Origin: DATASD01 sp035478835
GTDB lineage: Bacteria > Patescibacteriota > Saccharimonadia > Saccharimonadales > UBA4665
Direction: 5' to 3'
Length of the DNA stretch: 64,000 nucleotides
Assembly: GCA_035478835.1 (NCBI GenBank)
Contig: DATIJH010000005.1
Coordinates: forward strand, 1-64,000
Numbering within the stretch: the first letter of the stretch is position 1; the number at the start of each line of letters is the position of its first letter. The notes under the pieces are model-generated. The model had not been told where the DNA came from. It worked only from the letters and a program-made list of their open reading frames with translations, and did no database searches. This document shows positions 25,986 through 34,672 of this stretch, piece by piece. The position numbers were made by a program, and so were the translations under genes.

Positions 25986-26344
25986 TATCGAAGAACCAAA
26001 AGTGCATTACTCACAATAACAGCCAGCGCGAACAGCGGCAGTCCGAGACCTAAAATCGTTACGGCAAGCTCGCGGCGGATCGGATATGTGCGGATACTTA
26101 AAATAACCTGCAGCGCCAAAACAATCGCAGCAAAAAATGCGAATGCCACAAGATTACTGACGTCACCCGGTTTAAAGGCACTAATGCCGAGATTCGCCCG
26201 GTATTGCACAATGTAACCCTGCCCGCCTGCGCCTGCGCCAAGACGCAAAAAAACTAAGGCGATACACAGGAGGGCCAGAAAACCATTAATGCTCAAGAGA
26301 AGAAGAATGAGCCGATCGTGAAAATATTTCTTTGGCAGTGGCAT
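25985..26344 (-). CDS. Hypothetical membrane protein, 119 aa
   Basis: Three or four hydrophobic helices (about 12-32, 53-80, 90-116) with basic loops. No family recognised. Its last base coincides with the GT2 start, so translation is probably coupled and it may be an accessory subunit of the glycosyltransferase. TACAAT lies 12 bases before the ATG with no clear ribosome site. Confidence 0.75.
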   Translation of the reverse strand: MPLPKKYFHDRLILLLLSINGFLALLCIALVFLRLGAGAGGQGYIVQYRANLGISAFKPGDVSNLVAFAFFAAIVLALQVILSIRTYPIRRELAVTILGLGLPLFALAVIVSNALLVLR

Positions 26345-26427
26345 AGTTGTTTTACTATTGTACGGCCTCGCTGGACGTTCGCATAGTCTTAATTATATCC
26401 GCATTGCCGCCGAGCACAATATTAGTG

Positions 26428-27066
26428 CTACACAACTTCCAGCACTCGCTTAAAGTCATCTACAACGTGGGTAGGTTTGAGTGCGCACAAAACTTTATAG
26501 TCATAGAATTTATGGTGCTCTTCTGGGAAGAATAATATGGAATCAACGCCAAAACTCTGCGCTGCACCAAGATCATTGCCGGAATCGCCAATCATGACTG
26601 CAAGTTCTTTACTCCCGCCCAATTCAGCAAGTGCCTTCTCGAGTGGCTCGGGATGTGGTTTGTGCTGCGTAACATCATCGCCAGTAATGACAGTCTCAAA
26701 GATCTGCCGCAGCTCATACTTTTCAAGCAAGTGTTCTACATTTTCACGAGGTGACGTGGTAATAAGAGCGAGGTGTTTGCCTGCTTTATGCAACTCACTA
26801 AGAACAATGAGAGCGTCAGGATATAGCTCGACTTCGGGCAGCATTCGCTTGGCCATACGATCTGCGTCTACGAACGCAGCCCATGGATCCGCAAGCCCCC
26901 ACTCCTCAAAATGCTTTACGATTTGCCCAAAACTAGCCCCGATTTCGCTGTCGCTTTTATGTATGCCATGTTCTTCCATGACGTTCCGCACAGCGTCTAG
27001 CCAAATGTCGAGCGTCTTGGCCAGGTTGCCATCCCAGTCTAAAAGAATGTATTCGTATTTTTTCAT
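26428..27066 (-). CDS. HAD-superfamily phosphatase, 212 aa
   Basis: Phosphoglycolate-phosphatase-like HAD hydrolase. Motif I LLDWDGNLA (nucleophile Asp10, acid/base Asp12), motif II ITTSP, motif III in HKPHPEPL, motif IV MIGDSGNDLGAA; a helical cap lies between I and II. The substrate is unknown. The ATG lies five bases after the CCA end of tRNA-Gly with no ribosome site, so this mRNA is probably produced by tRNA 3' processing. Confidence 0.9.
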   Translation of the reverse strand: MKKYEYILLDWDGNLAKTLDIWLDAVRNVMEEHGIHKSDSEIGASFGQIVKHFEEWGLADPWAAFVDADRMAKRMLPEVELYPDALIVLSELHKAGKHLALITTSPRENVEHLLEKYELRQIFETVITGDDVTQHKPHPEPLEKALAELGGSKELAVMIGDSGNDLGAAQSFGVDSILFFPEEHHKFYDYKVLCALKPTHVVDDFKRVLEVV

Positions 27067-27071
27067 AATAT

Positions 27072-27146
27072 TGGTGCGGGTACTGGGAGTCGAACCCAGA
27101 TCTCAGCCTTGGGAAGGCTGCATAATGGCCGCTATACGATACCCGC
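27072..27146 (-). tRNA. tRNA-Gly(CCC)
   Basis: Acceptor GCGGGTA/TACCCGC, anticodon stem CAGCC/GGCTG with loop TTCCCAA (anticodon CCC), T-arm CTGGG TTCGACT CCCAG, discriminator A, encoded CCA. The HAD gene starts five bases downstream. Confidence 0.95.
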
Positions 27147-27211
27147 ATATAAAATTACAGCACCGCGTAAGCGCTACGCCTGATACTGCCGCACTAAGAA
27201 TGTACAAAATT

Positions 27212-27288
27212 TGGAGCCACCTTGGGGATTCGAACCCCAGACCCCCGCTTTACGAAAGCGATGCTCTAGCCAACTGAGCTAAGGTGGC
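27212..27288 (-). tRNA. tRNA-Thr(CGT)
   Basis: Acceptor GCCACCT/AGGTGGC, D-arm GCTC..GAGC, anticodon stem TCGCT/AGCGG with loop TTCGTAA (anticodon CGT), T-arm CTGGGG TTCGAAT CCCCA, encoded CCA. The discriminator base is U, so the 3' end is UCCA, which matches the UGGA bulge of the thrS leader. It lies 65 bp upstream of tRNA-Gly on the same strand. No gene was seen in 27289-27462. Confidence 0.95.
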
Positions 27289-27462
27289 AACAATCGGTTT
27301 GTATTATAGCAACTCTTGCGGTCTTGTACCAGATCTTCTTTGCAATGGTTTTTTGTCCAATATTGTTAGAGCTATTCTTGGATGTCTTTTCTGCGATCAT
27401 ATAATAGAATGTCGTCAATCACCCCTGTTAAATGTGAACACATTTTTTATTCATAGCTCAAT

Positions 27463-28521
27463 CTACACATCGCTCGAATGCCGTGCGTCGAGTACAATGT
27501 TATTCAATGCAGCAGTGCTAAGCAGCGCAAACAATGCTAAGTTATTGCCGAGACCGTGGCCGTAATGCGGGACTTCAAGCGTGTGTAAGCGGTCGGATTG
27601 CAGCGTGCGCAAATGCTCAAATCCTTGTGCCGTCGCCACCCTACTTTTTGAGCCACGCACAACCAGTAGATGCGCCTCGCCTTTCTTTTCAAGAAAATCA
27701 CTCACGTCAGACAAAAATCCGTCCCCGCTGAGGCCGGACTCAAGCGTCTGCTGCAATGGCATTGTTTTGTCGCCCCGACGAAAGCGAATACTTTTGTATA
27801 GCTGTCGGAGCAAGTCGCGCGGCCTCACTTCCTGCAGCTCTTCAAAAACCGGCAAAGCAGTATCGTGAACGGCCTGAATAAAACCAAGGGCACTCGCTGT
27901 ATGCGCAAATTTGAGCGCTCGCTCACTACGAGCCTGGAGGTTGGCGGGCTCGAACAAGCCCGAGTGGCCGACTTCGAATTGATCCGCAAAAATTGGCAGC
28001 ACTCCCGCACCTATGCTTGCGCCTTGTGAATACCCTATTTCTTGTACTTGCTGAACCTTGAGTTTTCGCAACACGCCGGCTTGGCGACGGCCAATAGGCG
28101 CAAAATTGCCCGCAGTAACTTCATCTATCTCTGCTTGATTTAACAAGATGGTTTCACGAATGTGGTCAGTGGCGCGCATCCCCACCGGTGGGCGCGTACT
28201 TGGGCTCGGAAAGCTGATGATGCGTGTCGGCTCAGGCAAACAATCCTGCAGTAACCGCAATCGGCAAGCCCAGTTCAGACCGTGGCCATTGCCAGAAGTC
28301 TTTTGTATAACAAGTGCGTGGGCCCTATCGTAAGCCTCACGCGGTTCGTAATCGACAAACGTTATCCCATGTTCAGGATCGCGCGTAGCTTCAGGCGATA
28401 TCCTCCTGATGTCATCAATGCCCATACTTATGTATTGCTCGTGCGCAGCACGAACGGCATCGAGCATATCGCCCTGCGGCTCAAAGCCCGAGGGCAGCAC
28501 AAAACTATCTACACGCTTCAT
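27463..28521 (-). CDS. Alpha/beta-hydrolase-like protein, 352 aa
   Basis: A nucleophile elbow GYSQGA near residue 175 and a late PHYGHGLGNN histidine segment near 330 fit an alpha/beta hydrolase with Ser and His of the triad; the acid residue is not certain. No signal peptide. Start taken at 28521 (MKRVDSF) because TATAAA lies seven bases upstream and no ribosome site exists; the longer in-frame start at 28584 would encode improbable residues. The first 17 bases overlap the 3' end of the membrane gene at 28505. Confidence 0.65.
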   Translation of the reverse strand: MKRVDSFVLPSGFEPQGDMLDAVRAAHEQYISMGIDDIRRISPEATRDPEHGITFVDYEPREAYDRAHALVIQKTSGNGHGLNWACRLRLLQDCLPEPTRIISFPSPSTRPPVGMRATDHIRETILLNQAEIDEVTAGNFAPIGRRQAGVLRKLKVQQVQEIGYSQGASIGAGVLPIFADQFEVGHSGLFEPANLQARSERALKFAHTASALGFIQAVHDTALPVFEELQEVRPRDLLRQLYKSIRFRRGDKTMPLQQTLESGLSGDGFLSDVSDFLEKKGEAHLLVVRGSKSRVATAQGFEHLRTLQSDRLHTLEVPHYGHGLGNNLALFALLSTAALNNIVLDARHSSDV

Positions 28522-29098
28522 GCAGACTTTTATACCATATGATCCTGGCCGATAAAAGATGCCACCGCAATGCCAATGCAGCAAGCGCTACCGTACAATG
28601 CGAAGCATAAATAAACCCGAGCTCGTACTGTAAATAATACTTCTTGTCTAGGAATGTCAGGCCACCGGCAACACACATGCCTATTGCGAGTAACATTTCA
28701 GGCCCATTGTAGCGCGGCAGACTAAACCAGAATGAAAAGGCCAGCCCCAGCATGCCGAGCGCCATTGTTTGAGCCATAAAATTATGCACAAAAATAGTTT
28801 TGTGCCGGGCCGGAATAATTGCCGCGAGCAGCTCGCCACCTATCATGAGGCTGCCAAAAAACGCCACGATAGCATGCGCCGCAATACGCGGAATAATAAA
28901 CCAGAATACGGTAATTGCAAATAGAGTGCCGCAAAACAGTAAAACGTTCCTGAAGCGAGCAAGCAATGTCTGCTCGGCAGCAGCCAGTTCACTGAGCGTC
29001 CGGGGCTTAGGACTAATTTTTGCGAATGCGATATGCGTGAGCCCAATCACCGACACAACGCTCGCAATAAATACCGGATAGAACGTCCAGTCCTTCAT
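28505..29098 (-). CDS. Hypothetical polytopic membrane protein, 197 aa
   Basis: Six hydrophobic helices, at about residues 8-25, 50-70, 75-95, 105-125, 132-150 and 160-178, with a charged N-terminal loop (ISPKPRTLSELAAAEQTLLARF). No family recognised. It overlaps the hydrolase gene downstream. Confidence 0.75.
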   Translation of the reverse strand: MKDWTFYPVFIASVVSVIGLTHIAFAKISPKPRTLSELAAAEQTLLARFRNVLLFCGTLFAITVFWFIIPRIAAHAIVAFFGSLMIGGELLAAIIPARHKTIFVHNFMAQTMALGMLGLAFSFWFSLPRYNGPEMLLAIGMCVAGGLTFLDKKYYLQYELGFIYASHCTVALAALALRWHLLSARIIWYKSLHEACR

Positions 29099-29193
29099 AC
29101 AGGCCCAATCCGCGTAGGATGTTCACCTATGTTATGCACTCGTTCCAACATGAGTAAATAATAACAGAAAAATACTGAGTACTTTCTGCTCGA

Positions 29194-29652
29194 TCATCGG
29201 CTGTGGCGGAATAACCCGTTGCCCGTCGATACAAATCCTAAAGCCTCATACACACTGCGCAACGGGCTTTCTGGCGCAAGCTCAGTATAAAGATATGGAA
29301 TCATTCGCTCGTGTGTAATACGCATGCGCGCTGCAATTATTGCCTTGCCGACGCCCAGATTTTGGTGTGAAGGCTTCACGGCAAGATCGCATAAAACAGC
29401 GTGGCGCAAGTCGGCAGTCAGGCGTCCCATGCCCACCAGTAAATCATCTTGTTCCTGGTCGCGCACACCTACAATGACACCAAGCGGCTGATCGATACAT
29501 TGCCGCCAGATATGTGCCGTGTCGGGATCCCAGCCAACAGATTGCCGCAATTCGGCTATCTCACTTGGCTCTAAGTTAGCCTTATCCACAAAAATACAGC
29601 CTTCTGGCAGCATAGATCCGGGGTTCGTGGTTGAAATTCTCTCGCCAGTCAT
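29194..29652 (-). CDS. GNAT-family N-acetyltransferase, 152 aa
   Basis: The acetyl-CoA-binding motif A is CDLAVKPSHQNLGVGKAIIAA (Q/R-x-x-G-x-G/A written NLGVGKA), followed by the C-terminal PYLYTELAPESPLRSVYEALGF typical of GNAT proteins. The acceptor is unknown. The start at 29652 (MTGERIS) is preferred over 29709 because GGAG lies five bases before it. Confidence 0.85.
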   Translation of the reverse strand: MTGERISTTNPGSMLPEGCIFVDKANLEPSEIAELRQSVGWDPDTAHIWRQCIDQPLGVIVGVRDQEQDDLLVGMGRLTADLRHAVLCDLAVKPSHQNLGVGKAIIAARMRITHERMIPYLYTELAPESPLRSVYEALGFVSTGNGLFRHSR

Positions 29653-29748
29653 ATTGTCTCCATCCCCTTTTACCAATCTAAAGGTATCGCGGGCAACGAC
29701 AAATAACAAGCCTCATGTATATAACCTCTGCGGCTACGCTCTCATTTT

Positions 29749-30531
29749 TTACTGGGATGCGGAGACGACAGAGGATCCAGCAAATTGCGCTATTGCTGCG
29801 CGGTCGTGCAGGCCGAGGCCCTCGGCATACATCTCACGCACCCAGCCGACACGTATCGCATCGAGAAGCCCTGCAATTTCCGTAAGCCCCGGATCCCAGG
29901 GTTTCATAGCCCCGTTATCGTACACAAAGAGCGGAAGCTCCCCTTTTGCGTATTCGCGGATATGCTGCCGCGTAATGAGGGCATCTAGTTTTGGCCTTGC
30001 ATGGTTAGTAGTGAACATGCCGCGCAGCGCAGCGCTGGGCAGCGCAATATTCACTTCATTCATGTCTCGCGTATGATTTGCCCGTATCTGGCGCGCCAGC
30101 TCGGGCAGCGTCTTCATGGCAGGCCCGTGGGCCACTAAGTTGCCTTCGTTGTCGGTGCCGCTACCGCTATCCTGATCTGCGATGTGTTCTACTGTGGTAC
30201 GTTTCGAGTCGGCAAGGAACCCCAATGGCTTGTAAACGCGAACGTTTTCGCCGGCAACAAGGAGCGTTGTAGACACATGGCGCATCCCTCCTTCTTCCTC
30301 CATCAGTGCAAGCTCTTCGTCGACCACACCAAAGTCCAACCCGCTACGGCGAAATAACGGGCCGTCGACAGCTCGCGCCAATAACCTGTCGGCCTGAAAC
30401 CCCTCTAAGGTTTCTGTTACAGCAGCAGATTCATGAAGTGCATCAAAAAGTGGCCTTTCTTGAGCCGGCGGCGAGGTCGCGCCTGCGTATAACGATGGAT
30501 CCGTAATGGTTCTTTGAATTTGTTCTGACAT
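29749..30531 (-). CDS. Hypothetical cytoplasmic protein, about 260 aa
   Basis: No recognised family, signal peptide or membrane segment. It is acidic and helix-rich, with repeated Asp/Glu runs (GVVDEELALMEEEGG) and a Gly/Asp/Ser linker near 120-135. ATG at 30531 is chosen; one at 30543 is in frame too. No ribosome site, and the upstream DNA is very AT-rich. Its domain limits and role cannot be told. Confidence 0.65.
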   Translation of the reverse strand: MSEQIQRTITDPSLYAGATSPPAQERPLFDALHESAAVTETLEGFQADRLLARAVDGPLFRRSGLDFGVVDEELALMEEEGGMRHVSTTLLVAGENVRVYKPLGFLADSKRTTVEHIADQDSGSGTDNEGNLVAHGPAMKTLPELARQIRANHTRDMNEVNIALPSAALRGMFTTNHARPKLDALITRQHIREYAKGELPLFVYDNGAMKPWDPGLTEIAGLLDAIRVGWVREMYAEGLGLHDRAAIAQFAGSSVVSASQ

Positions 30532-30598
30532 TTTTGTTTTCAATCAATAAAAATATATTACCATAAAAATGGCGATATGTCACTTTGTACGTCTAGAA

Positions 30599-30994
30599 TT
30601 ATTTTGCTGCCAACTCAAAGTCAAAGATCAAAAATGGATCATCATCCCTTATCTTTCCGCCTATATAAGCGTAATAACCTGAGAGCACCTCGCGCTGGTG
30701 ATCCTTGTCTCTATACGCTTCGTGGGTAGTGGTACTCAAGGGCAGATTTTTGAAGGTAGTTTCTTTTTTCGCGGTAATACGGACTTTGCCCACGCTTTTT
30801 CCAGTGCTTGAATCCTGAAGCGTTACAATATCACCCACCTGGAGGTGATCATATTTCTTACCGAACCGGTACGTTGTAAGCTTTTTATTATCATGAATAA
30901 ACTGCACGAGCTCTGGTGCGAAGGCGATCGCGTTGCGGTCTGGCTTAAATTCAGTCGTATTGGTCGTAGTCGAGTCTGGGGCTCTAAATGTCAT
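30599..30994 (-). CDS. ASCH-domain protein, 131 aa
   Basis: A stand-alone PUA-like ASCH domain: residues 22-115 show FAPELVQFIHDNKKLTTYRF, then LQVGDIVTLQDSSTG and VGKVRITAKKETTF, the same order as the N-terminal half of the fusion at 16591. ASCH domains are predicted to bind RNA, and E. coli YqfB of this family hydrolyses N4-acetylcytidine. TAGTAT ends six bases before the ATG and there is no ribosome site. tRNA-Asp lies just upstream, separated by a terminator. Confidence 0.8.
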   Translation of the reverse strand: MTFRAPDSTTTNTTEFKPDRNAIAFAPELVQFIHDNKKLTTYRFGKKYDHLQVGDIVTLQDSSTGKSVGKVRITAKKETTFKNLPLSTTTHEAYRDKDHQREVLSGYYAYIGGKIRDDDPFLIFDFELAAK

Positions 30995-31011
30995 GAATCT
31001 ATACTAACAAA

Positions 31012-31038
31012 AAATCACCCTTGTGAAAGAGGTGATTT
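31012..31038 (-). terminator. Terminator after tRNA-Asp
   Basis: AAATCACC / GGTGATTT with an 11-base loop followed by TTTTTT on the minus strand; it ends the tRNA-Asp transcript just before the -10 box of the ASCH gene. Confidence 0.85.
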
Positions 31039-31052
31039 AAACAAAGGATTCT

Positions 31053-31130
31053 TGGCGGGCCCGACCGGATTCGAACCGGCGATCTCCTCCGTGACAGGGA
31101 GGCGTGATAGGCCAACTTCACTACGAGCCC
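31053..31130 (-). tRNA. tRNA-Asp(GTC)
   Basis: Acceptor GGGCTCG/CGGGCCC, anticodon stem CCTCC/GGAGG with loop CTGTCAC (anticodon GTC), T-arm GCCGG TTCGAAT CCGGT, discriminator G, encoded CCA. Confidence 0.95.
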
Positions 31131-31183
31131 GCATTTCTTTGGCGCGGCCCGGAGGGCCAAAGCGCACATCAAGAACAGAGGTA

Positions 31184-31212
31184 ATAATACCAGGCATTGC
31201 CGGTAAAATCAA
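31184..31212 (-). promoter_or_regulatory. Promoter of tRNA-Asp
   Basis: TTGATT (31207-31212), 17-base spacer, TATTAT (31184-31189) on the minus strand; predicted start about 45 bases before the tRNA. Confidence 0.7.
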
Positions 31213-31229
31213 CCATAAAGCGCCCTCGT

Positions 31230-32297
31230 CTACAGCGCCACGAGTATAAAAGGTTTCTCCTGTTTGCGCAGCGGTGTAAGGTACGTTTCGAGATTCTGGA
31301 AATTAAAGGAGATATGGGCAGCCTGTACTTTGCCGTCGCTCGATGAAAGCACTTTTACGATTTCGAGGGTGCTACCGGTGTTAATAATACTGGATGTCTG
31401 CCCTGGCGAAAGCGTAAAGAGCACCTTTATGATCTGCGGCGACAAGTCGCGGTTGGATTTGTCGATAGGCACGCCATACGCGCCGCCCGCAGCCTTCGTG
31501 GCGGCATCGTCCGAAACCTGATGCGCGAGCGTGGCAAAATCAGCCCCGGCTTGCAGCTGCGCAAGTGCGCTTTCGGCACGCTTGTGAGTGCCAGTGTCGA
31601 GCGCAGACACAAGCTTTTGCGCAAGCAACTGCTGCTTGAGCTCCCGCTTAAAGTCATCGATCGACCAGCCCCAGAACTCTTTTAGGACATCAGAGAAAAC
31701 TTGGTCGCTGTTACCGAGACGATTTTCCTGACGCACGAGCATAATCTCGTCGTTCAGCTCCTGGTTTGTCACCGACACCTTGTACTTTGACGCCAATTCT
31801 TTTACATATGCTTCATCTATGACGGTCTGCAGCGCCGTCTTGCTAAAACTGGCGAGCTGCTGCTTGCCGGCTTCGCTGTTAAAATCAACTTTTTGCTGGG
31901 TCTGGTAATAGTGCATGTAGTGGCGCAGCTCGAATAAATAACTTTCGTAAGAGACAAAGTGCGAGCCGGCTTTGGCGATCGGAAACGGAATCACCTGCGT
32001 GACGCGGTACATAAAGGTCGAGGTAGTATGGAACCGGTACAGCGCCAGCAAACAGTAGCCAAAAAAGCTCACGATAAGCACCACGAACAACCAGCTCGAG
32101 ATTGTTACGATGCGGTGAATGGAATGCTGCAGCGGGTAAATGTATTTGCGAGCGCTCGACAACACCTCTTCGCGGTGCTCGGCGACGGTTTCGTTTGTGA
32201 TGCGCGGAATATTCTCGATTGCTTCATCGAGCCGCGGTTTTTTAGCCACGCGCTGCCGCTTGATATGGCCAAGCGCGCTTTTGAATTTATGCTTCAT
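31230..32297 (-). CDS. Membrane-anchored SurA/PrsA-like foldase (parvulin family), 355 aa
   Basis: A basic cytoplasmic tail (1-60) leads into one membrane helix (about 62-86). Outside is a SurA_N-like helical region (ELASKYKVSVTNQELNDEIMLV, LKEFWGWSIDDFKRELKQQLL), then a parvulin-type region with GADFATLAHQVSDDAATKAAGG and LFTLSPGQTSSII. The catalytic pocket is not complete enough to be sure of isomerase activity, so a chaperone role is as likely. It probably helps fold secreted surface proteins. It overlaps the PH-domain gene upstream by 11 bases. Confidence 0.88.
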   Translation of the reverse strand: MKHKFKSALGHIKRQRVAKKPRLDEAIENIPRITNETVAEHREEVLSSARKYIYPLQHSIHRIVTISSWLFVVLIVSFFGYCLLALYRFHTTSTFMYRVTQVIPFPIAKAGSHFVSYESYLFELRHYMHYYQTQQKVDFNSEAGKQQLASFSKTALQTVIDEAYVKELASKYKVSVTNQELNDEIMLVRQENRLGNSDQVFSDVLKEFWGWSIDDFKRELKQQLLAQKLVSALDTGTHKRAESALAQLQAGADFATLAHQVSDDAATKAAGGAYGVPIDKSNRDLSPQIIKVLFTLSPGQTSSIINTGSTLEIVKVLSSSDGKVQAAHISFNFQNLETYLTPLRKQEKPFILVAL

Positions 32298-32850
32298 CTT
32301 CTACTGCTGTATCTTTCGTTTGTGTGTACGGATTTTGGGCGGCTATGCCTTCGTCGCGTAATATTTCAAGCAACTTCTTTTGAATCGTGGCCGGATGGTG
32401 CACGTCGTGGATAACCAAATCCCCTACAAAAGTTTGCATCATTATTGTACCAAATCCGAATAGTGTCTGCGCAAGTCCTGCAACCTGATAATTTACCATC
32501 TGGATTTGCGCCAAGCCCATATCCACAACGCTACGGTGGAAAAGCCCTTTTTGCGTGATCTGTATAAGTCGCTGGTCGGTCACAATGAATACGCTAAAAT
32601 GCCATCCGATCCAAGCCGGCAAAAACAATATAGTAGCAATTACGAGGCTCACCAGAAAGCTGACGCCAAAAAAGGTCATAGACGGCGAATCGTTGGGGCG
32701 AAGAAATGTGAGCGCCAGCGTGTACAACGGGCCGACCAATACGCCTAGGCCCGCAATAATCAGGCCGCGGCGCATTACAATCGGATGTTTGCGAAAGATA
32801 AATAGGACTTCTTCGTGGTCAAATTGATCGGCGAAGTATTTTTGCGGCAT
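32287..32850 (-). CDS. Bacterial PH-domain membrane protein, 187 aa
   Basis: Two membrane helices (about 28-48 and 62-85) followed by a YdbS/bPH2-like domain: VTDQRLIQITQKGLFHRSVVDMGLAQIQMV. Such proteins are common in Gram-positive and CPR genomes; their function is not established. TACAAT ends six bases before the ATG with no ribosome site, so the mRNA appears leaderless. The foldase gene follows with an overlap. Confidence 0.85.
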   Translation of the reverse strand: MPQKYFADQFDHEEVLFIFRKHPIVMRRGLIIAGLGVLVGPLYTLALTFLRPNDSPSMTFFGVSFLVSLVIATILFLPAWIGWHFSVFIVTDQRLIQITQKGLFHRSVVDMGLAQIQMVNYQVAGLAQTLFGFGTIMMQTFVGDLVIHDVHHPATIQKKLLEILRDEGIAAQNPYTQTKDTAVEDEA

Positions 32851-32909
32851 ACGCGTATTGTAGCAGTTTCTGCAGCAAAACGGATATGCTAAATATCGGG
32901 CTGCTTCAG

Positions 32910-32984
32910 TGGTGCCCCCACCACGATTCGAACGTAGAGCTTCTCCTTAGGACGGAGTTGTTTTATCCATTGAACTATAGGGGC
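32910..32984 (-). tRNA. tRNA-Arg(CCT)
   Basis: Acceptor GCCCCTA with a GGGGGC 3' strand, anticodon stem ACTCC/GGAGA with loop GTCCTAA (anticodon CCT), T-arm CTACG TTCGAAT CGTGG, discriminator A, encoded CCA. Confidence 0.93.
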
Positions 32985-33061
32985 GAGTGAGAGGAAATAT
33001 TTTATGCTTGTATAAAATATTTCCTCGAGTGAGCCCCGCTCTGCCACAGGCAGAGCGGGGC
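32984..33061. repeat. Two perfect palindromes and an 8-bp direct repeat
   Basis: A 15-bp perfect inverted repeat (arms 32991-33005 and 33012-33026, loop of 6) is flanked by direct copies of CGAGTGAG (32984-32991 and 33026-33033). A second perfect 13-bp inverted repeat, GC-rich, follows at 33033-33061 (loop of 3). Neither has a T-run, so ordinary termination is not clear. It lies between ndk and tRNA-Arg. Confidence 0.85.
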
Positions 33062-33112
33062 GAAGCGCATGCTCCTTTATAGCACACCAAGAGGGTGCCT
33101 AAAAGGGGCGGC

Positions 33113-33619
33113 CTACTTGCTCTTCGGCTGCGTAAAGTGCGCGTGAACATTATCGTAGTTCACGATTTCTGATTCGTTGAACCAGTGGGCGATCTCTTTC
33201 TCGGCTTCACCGGCGTCGGCAGAAGCATGCAAAACATTCGGCACGCCGCGCTCGGCCGCAGAGGCGTGGCCGTACGTCATGTGGGCGTAGTCGCCGCGGA
33301 TAGTGCCGGGCGCTGCACTCTTCGGTTCGGTCGGGCCAACCATTTTGCGGACCTGCTCCACTGCCTCGATACCCTCAAGCACCATAGCAATCACCGGGCC
33401 TTGCTGCATTTCGCGCATTTGGGTTTCAAAAATTTCTTCACCTTTGCGCGTCTTGAGCGTACCAATACCTTCGTAATGCTGGTAGTAGTGCTCGTAGTCC
33501 GGTTGGAGCATTTTGGCGGCGACAATTTTGAGGCCAACGCGCTCAAAGCGGGTCAGGATCTCGCCAACAACGCCACGCATTACGGCATCTGGTTTGAAGA
33601 TGATTAACGTCTTCTGCAT
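33113..33619 (-). CDS. ndk: Nucleoside diphosphate kinase, 168 aa
   Basis: It transfers gamma-phosphate between nucleotides through a phosphohistidine. The active-site loop is NVLHASAD (usual N-x-(I/V)-HGSD), and KTLIIFKPDAVMRGVVGEIL is the conserved N-terminus. At 168 residues it has an insertion of about 20 residues after YYQHYEGIG, compared with the 140-150 residue norm; the terminal phosphate-binding region PGTIRGDYA is intact. AAAGGA precedes the ATG. Confidence 0.95.
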   Translation of the reverse strand: MQKTLIIFKPDAVMRGVVGEILTRFERVGLKIVAAKMLQPDYEHYYQHYEGIGTLKTRKGEEIFETQMREMQQGPVIAMVLEGIEAVEQVRKMVGPTEPKSAAPGTIRGDYAHMTYGHASAAERGVPNVLHASADAGEAEKEIAHWFNESEIVNYDNVHAHFTQPKSK

Positions 33620-33734
33620 GTATGTCCTTTGCTTAGTTTTATCGCCCCTATTGTAACAGATGTAGGCGCTGCACCCTAGGCGTATTTTAGAGTTTTTATC
33701 GCTAACCGACGGCAGCGTGCGCTAAAATAAGGGT

Positions 33735-34652
33735 ATGCAGTTCCGCAAGGCCAAAACCGACTTCCTGGAATATCTCGAAATCGAGCAAAACCGTTCACAA
33801 AAAACAATCGGCAATTACGATCATTATCTTACGCGGCTCACCGACTTTGCCGGCGATATCCGCGTGGCCGACATTAACCCGGAACTTGTGCGTAAGTGGC
33901 GCCTGTGGCTCAACCGGCTGGGCACCAACGTGTCGGATGAGCTACAGAAGACGACGCAAAATTATCATTTAATTGCACTCCGCAGCTTCTTAAAATTTTG
34001 CACCAAACGCGACATTCCAGCCCTGCCCGCCGACAAAATTGAACTGGCACGCACCACACGCAAACAAGTCACATTTTTGAACGAAGAAGAACTTGCTCGC
34101 ATGTTCGCGCAGCCGGATTTGAACAAATTAGCAGGCCTGCGCGACCGCGCAATTTTAGAGCTGCTATTTTCGAGCGGTTTGCGCGTTTCGGAGCTGGTCG
34201 CACTCGACCGCGACCATATTAATTTAAAGCGGCGCGAATTTATGGTGCGCGGAAAAGGCCAAAAAGATCGCCCGATCTTTATTAGTCCAGAGGCGGCAAA
34301 ATGGGTTGACCACTATCTGCAAAAGCGCGAGGATAACACTCGCCCGCTCTTTGTGCGCTACAGCGGGCGCAAGCAAATTGATCTCAGCGGCAACTACCAT
34401 CGGCTCACCGTGCGCAGCGTGCAGCGCCTGGTTTCGCACTACGCTCTTATGGCCGGAATCACCAAACATGTCAGCCCGCACACCCTGCGGCACTCGTTTG
34501 CTACCGATCTCCTTATGAATGGCGCGGATTTGCGTTCCGTGCAGGCCATGCTGGGGCACAGCAATATTTCGACAACGCAGATTTATACGCATGTCACCGA
34601 CCCACATCTCAAGAGCGTTCACGAACGATTCCACAACCGACACGAAAAGTAA
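33735..34652 (+). CDS. xerA: Tyrosine recombinase of the XerC/XerD family, 305 aa
   Basis: Site-specific recombinase that resolves chromosome dimers, probably the single Xer of this genome. The catalytic set is complete: Arg in FSSGLRVSELV, Lys in GKGQKDR, His-x-x-Arg in HTLRHSF, His in LGHS and the nucleophile Tyr in TTQIYTHV. A SAM-like N-domain (1-110) binds the core site. TAAAAT ends six bases before the ATG and no ribosome site is seen. No attachment site or other mobile gene flanks it, so a housekeeping role is favoured over an integrase. Confidence 0.92.
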   Translation: MQFRKAKTDFLEYLEIEQNRSQKTIGNYDHYLTRLTDFAGDIRVADINPELVRKWRLWLNRLGTNVSDELQKTTQNYHLIALRSFLKFCTKRDIPALPADKIELARTTRKQVTFLNEEELARMFAQPDLNKLAGLRDRAILELLFSSGLRVSELVALDRDHINLKRREFMVRGKGQKDRPIFISPEAAKWVDHYLQKREDNTRPLFVRYSGRKQIDLSGNYHRLTVRSVQRLVSHYALMAGITKHVSPHTLRHSFATDLLMNGADLRSVQAMLGHSNISTTQIYTHVTDPHLKSVHERFHNRHEK

Positions 34653-34672
34653 GAAGTAACGCCACTTGTCTG

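Noticed and set aside
33735..34652. Integrase of a mobile element
   Set aside because: No attachment repeats, no excisionase or cargo; sequence order fits a housekeeping Xer.
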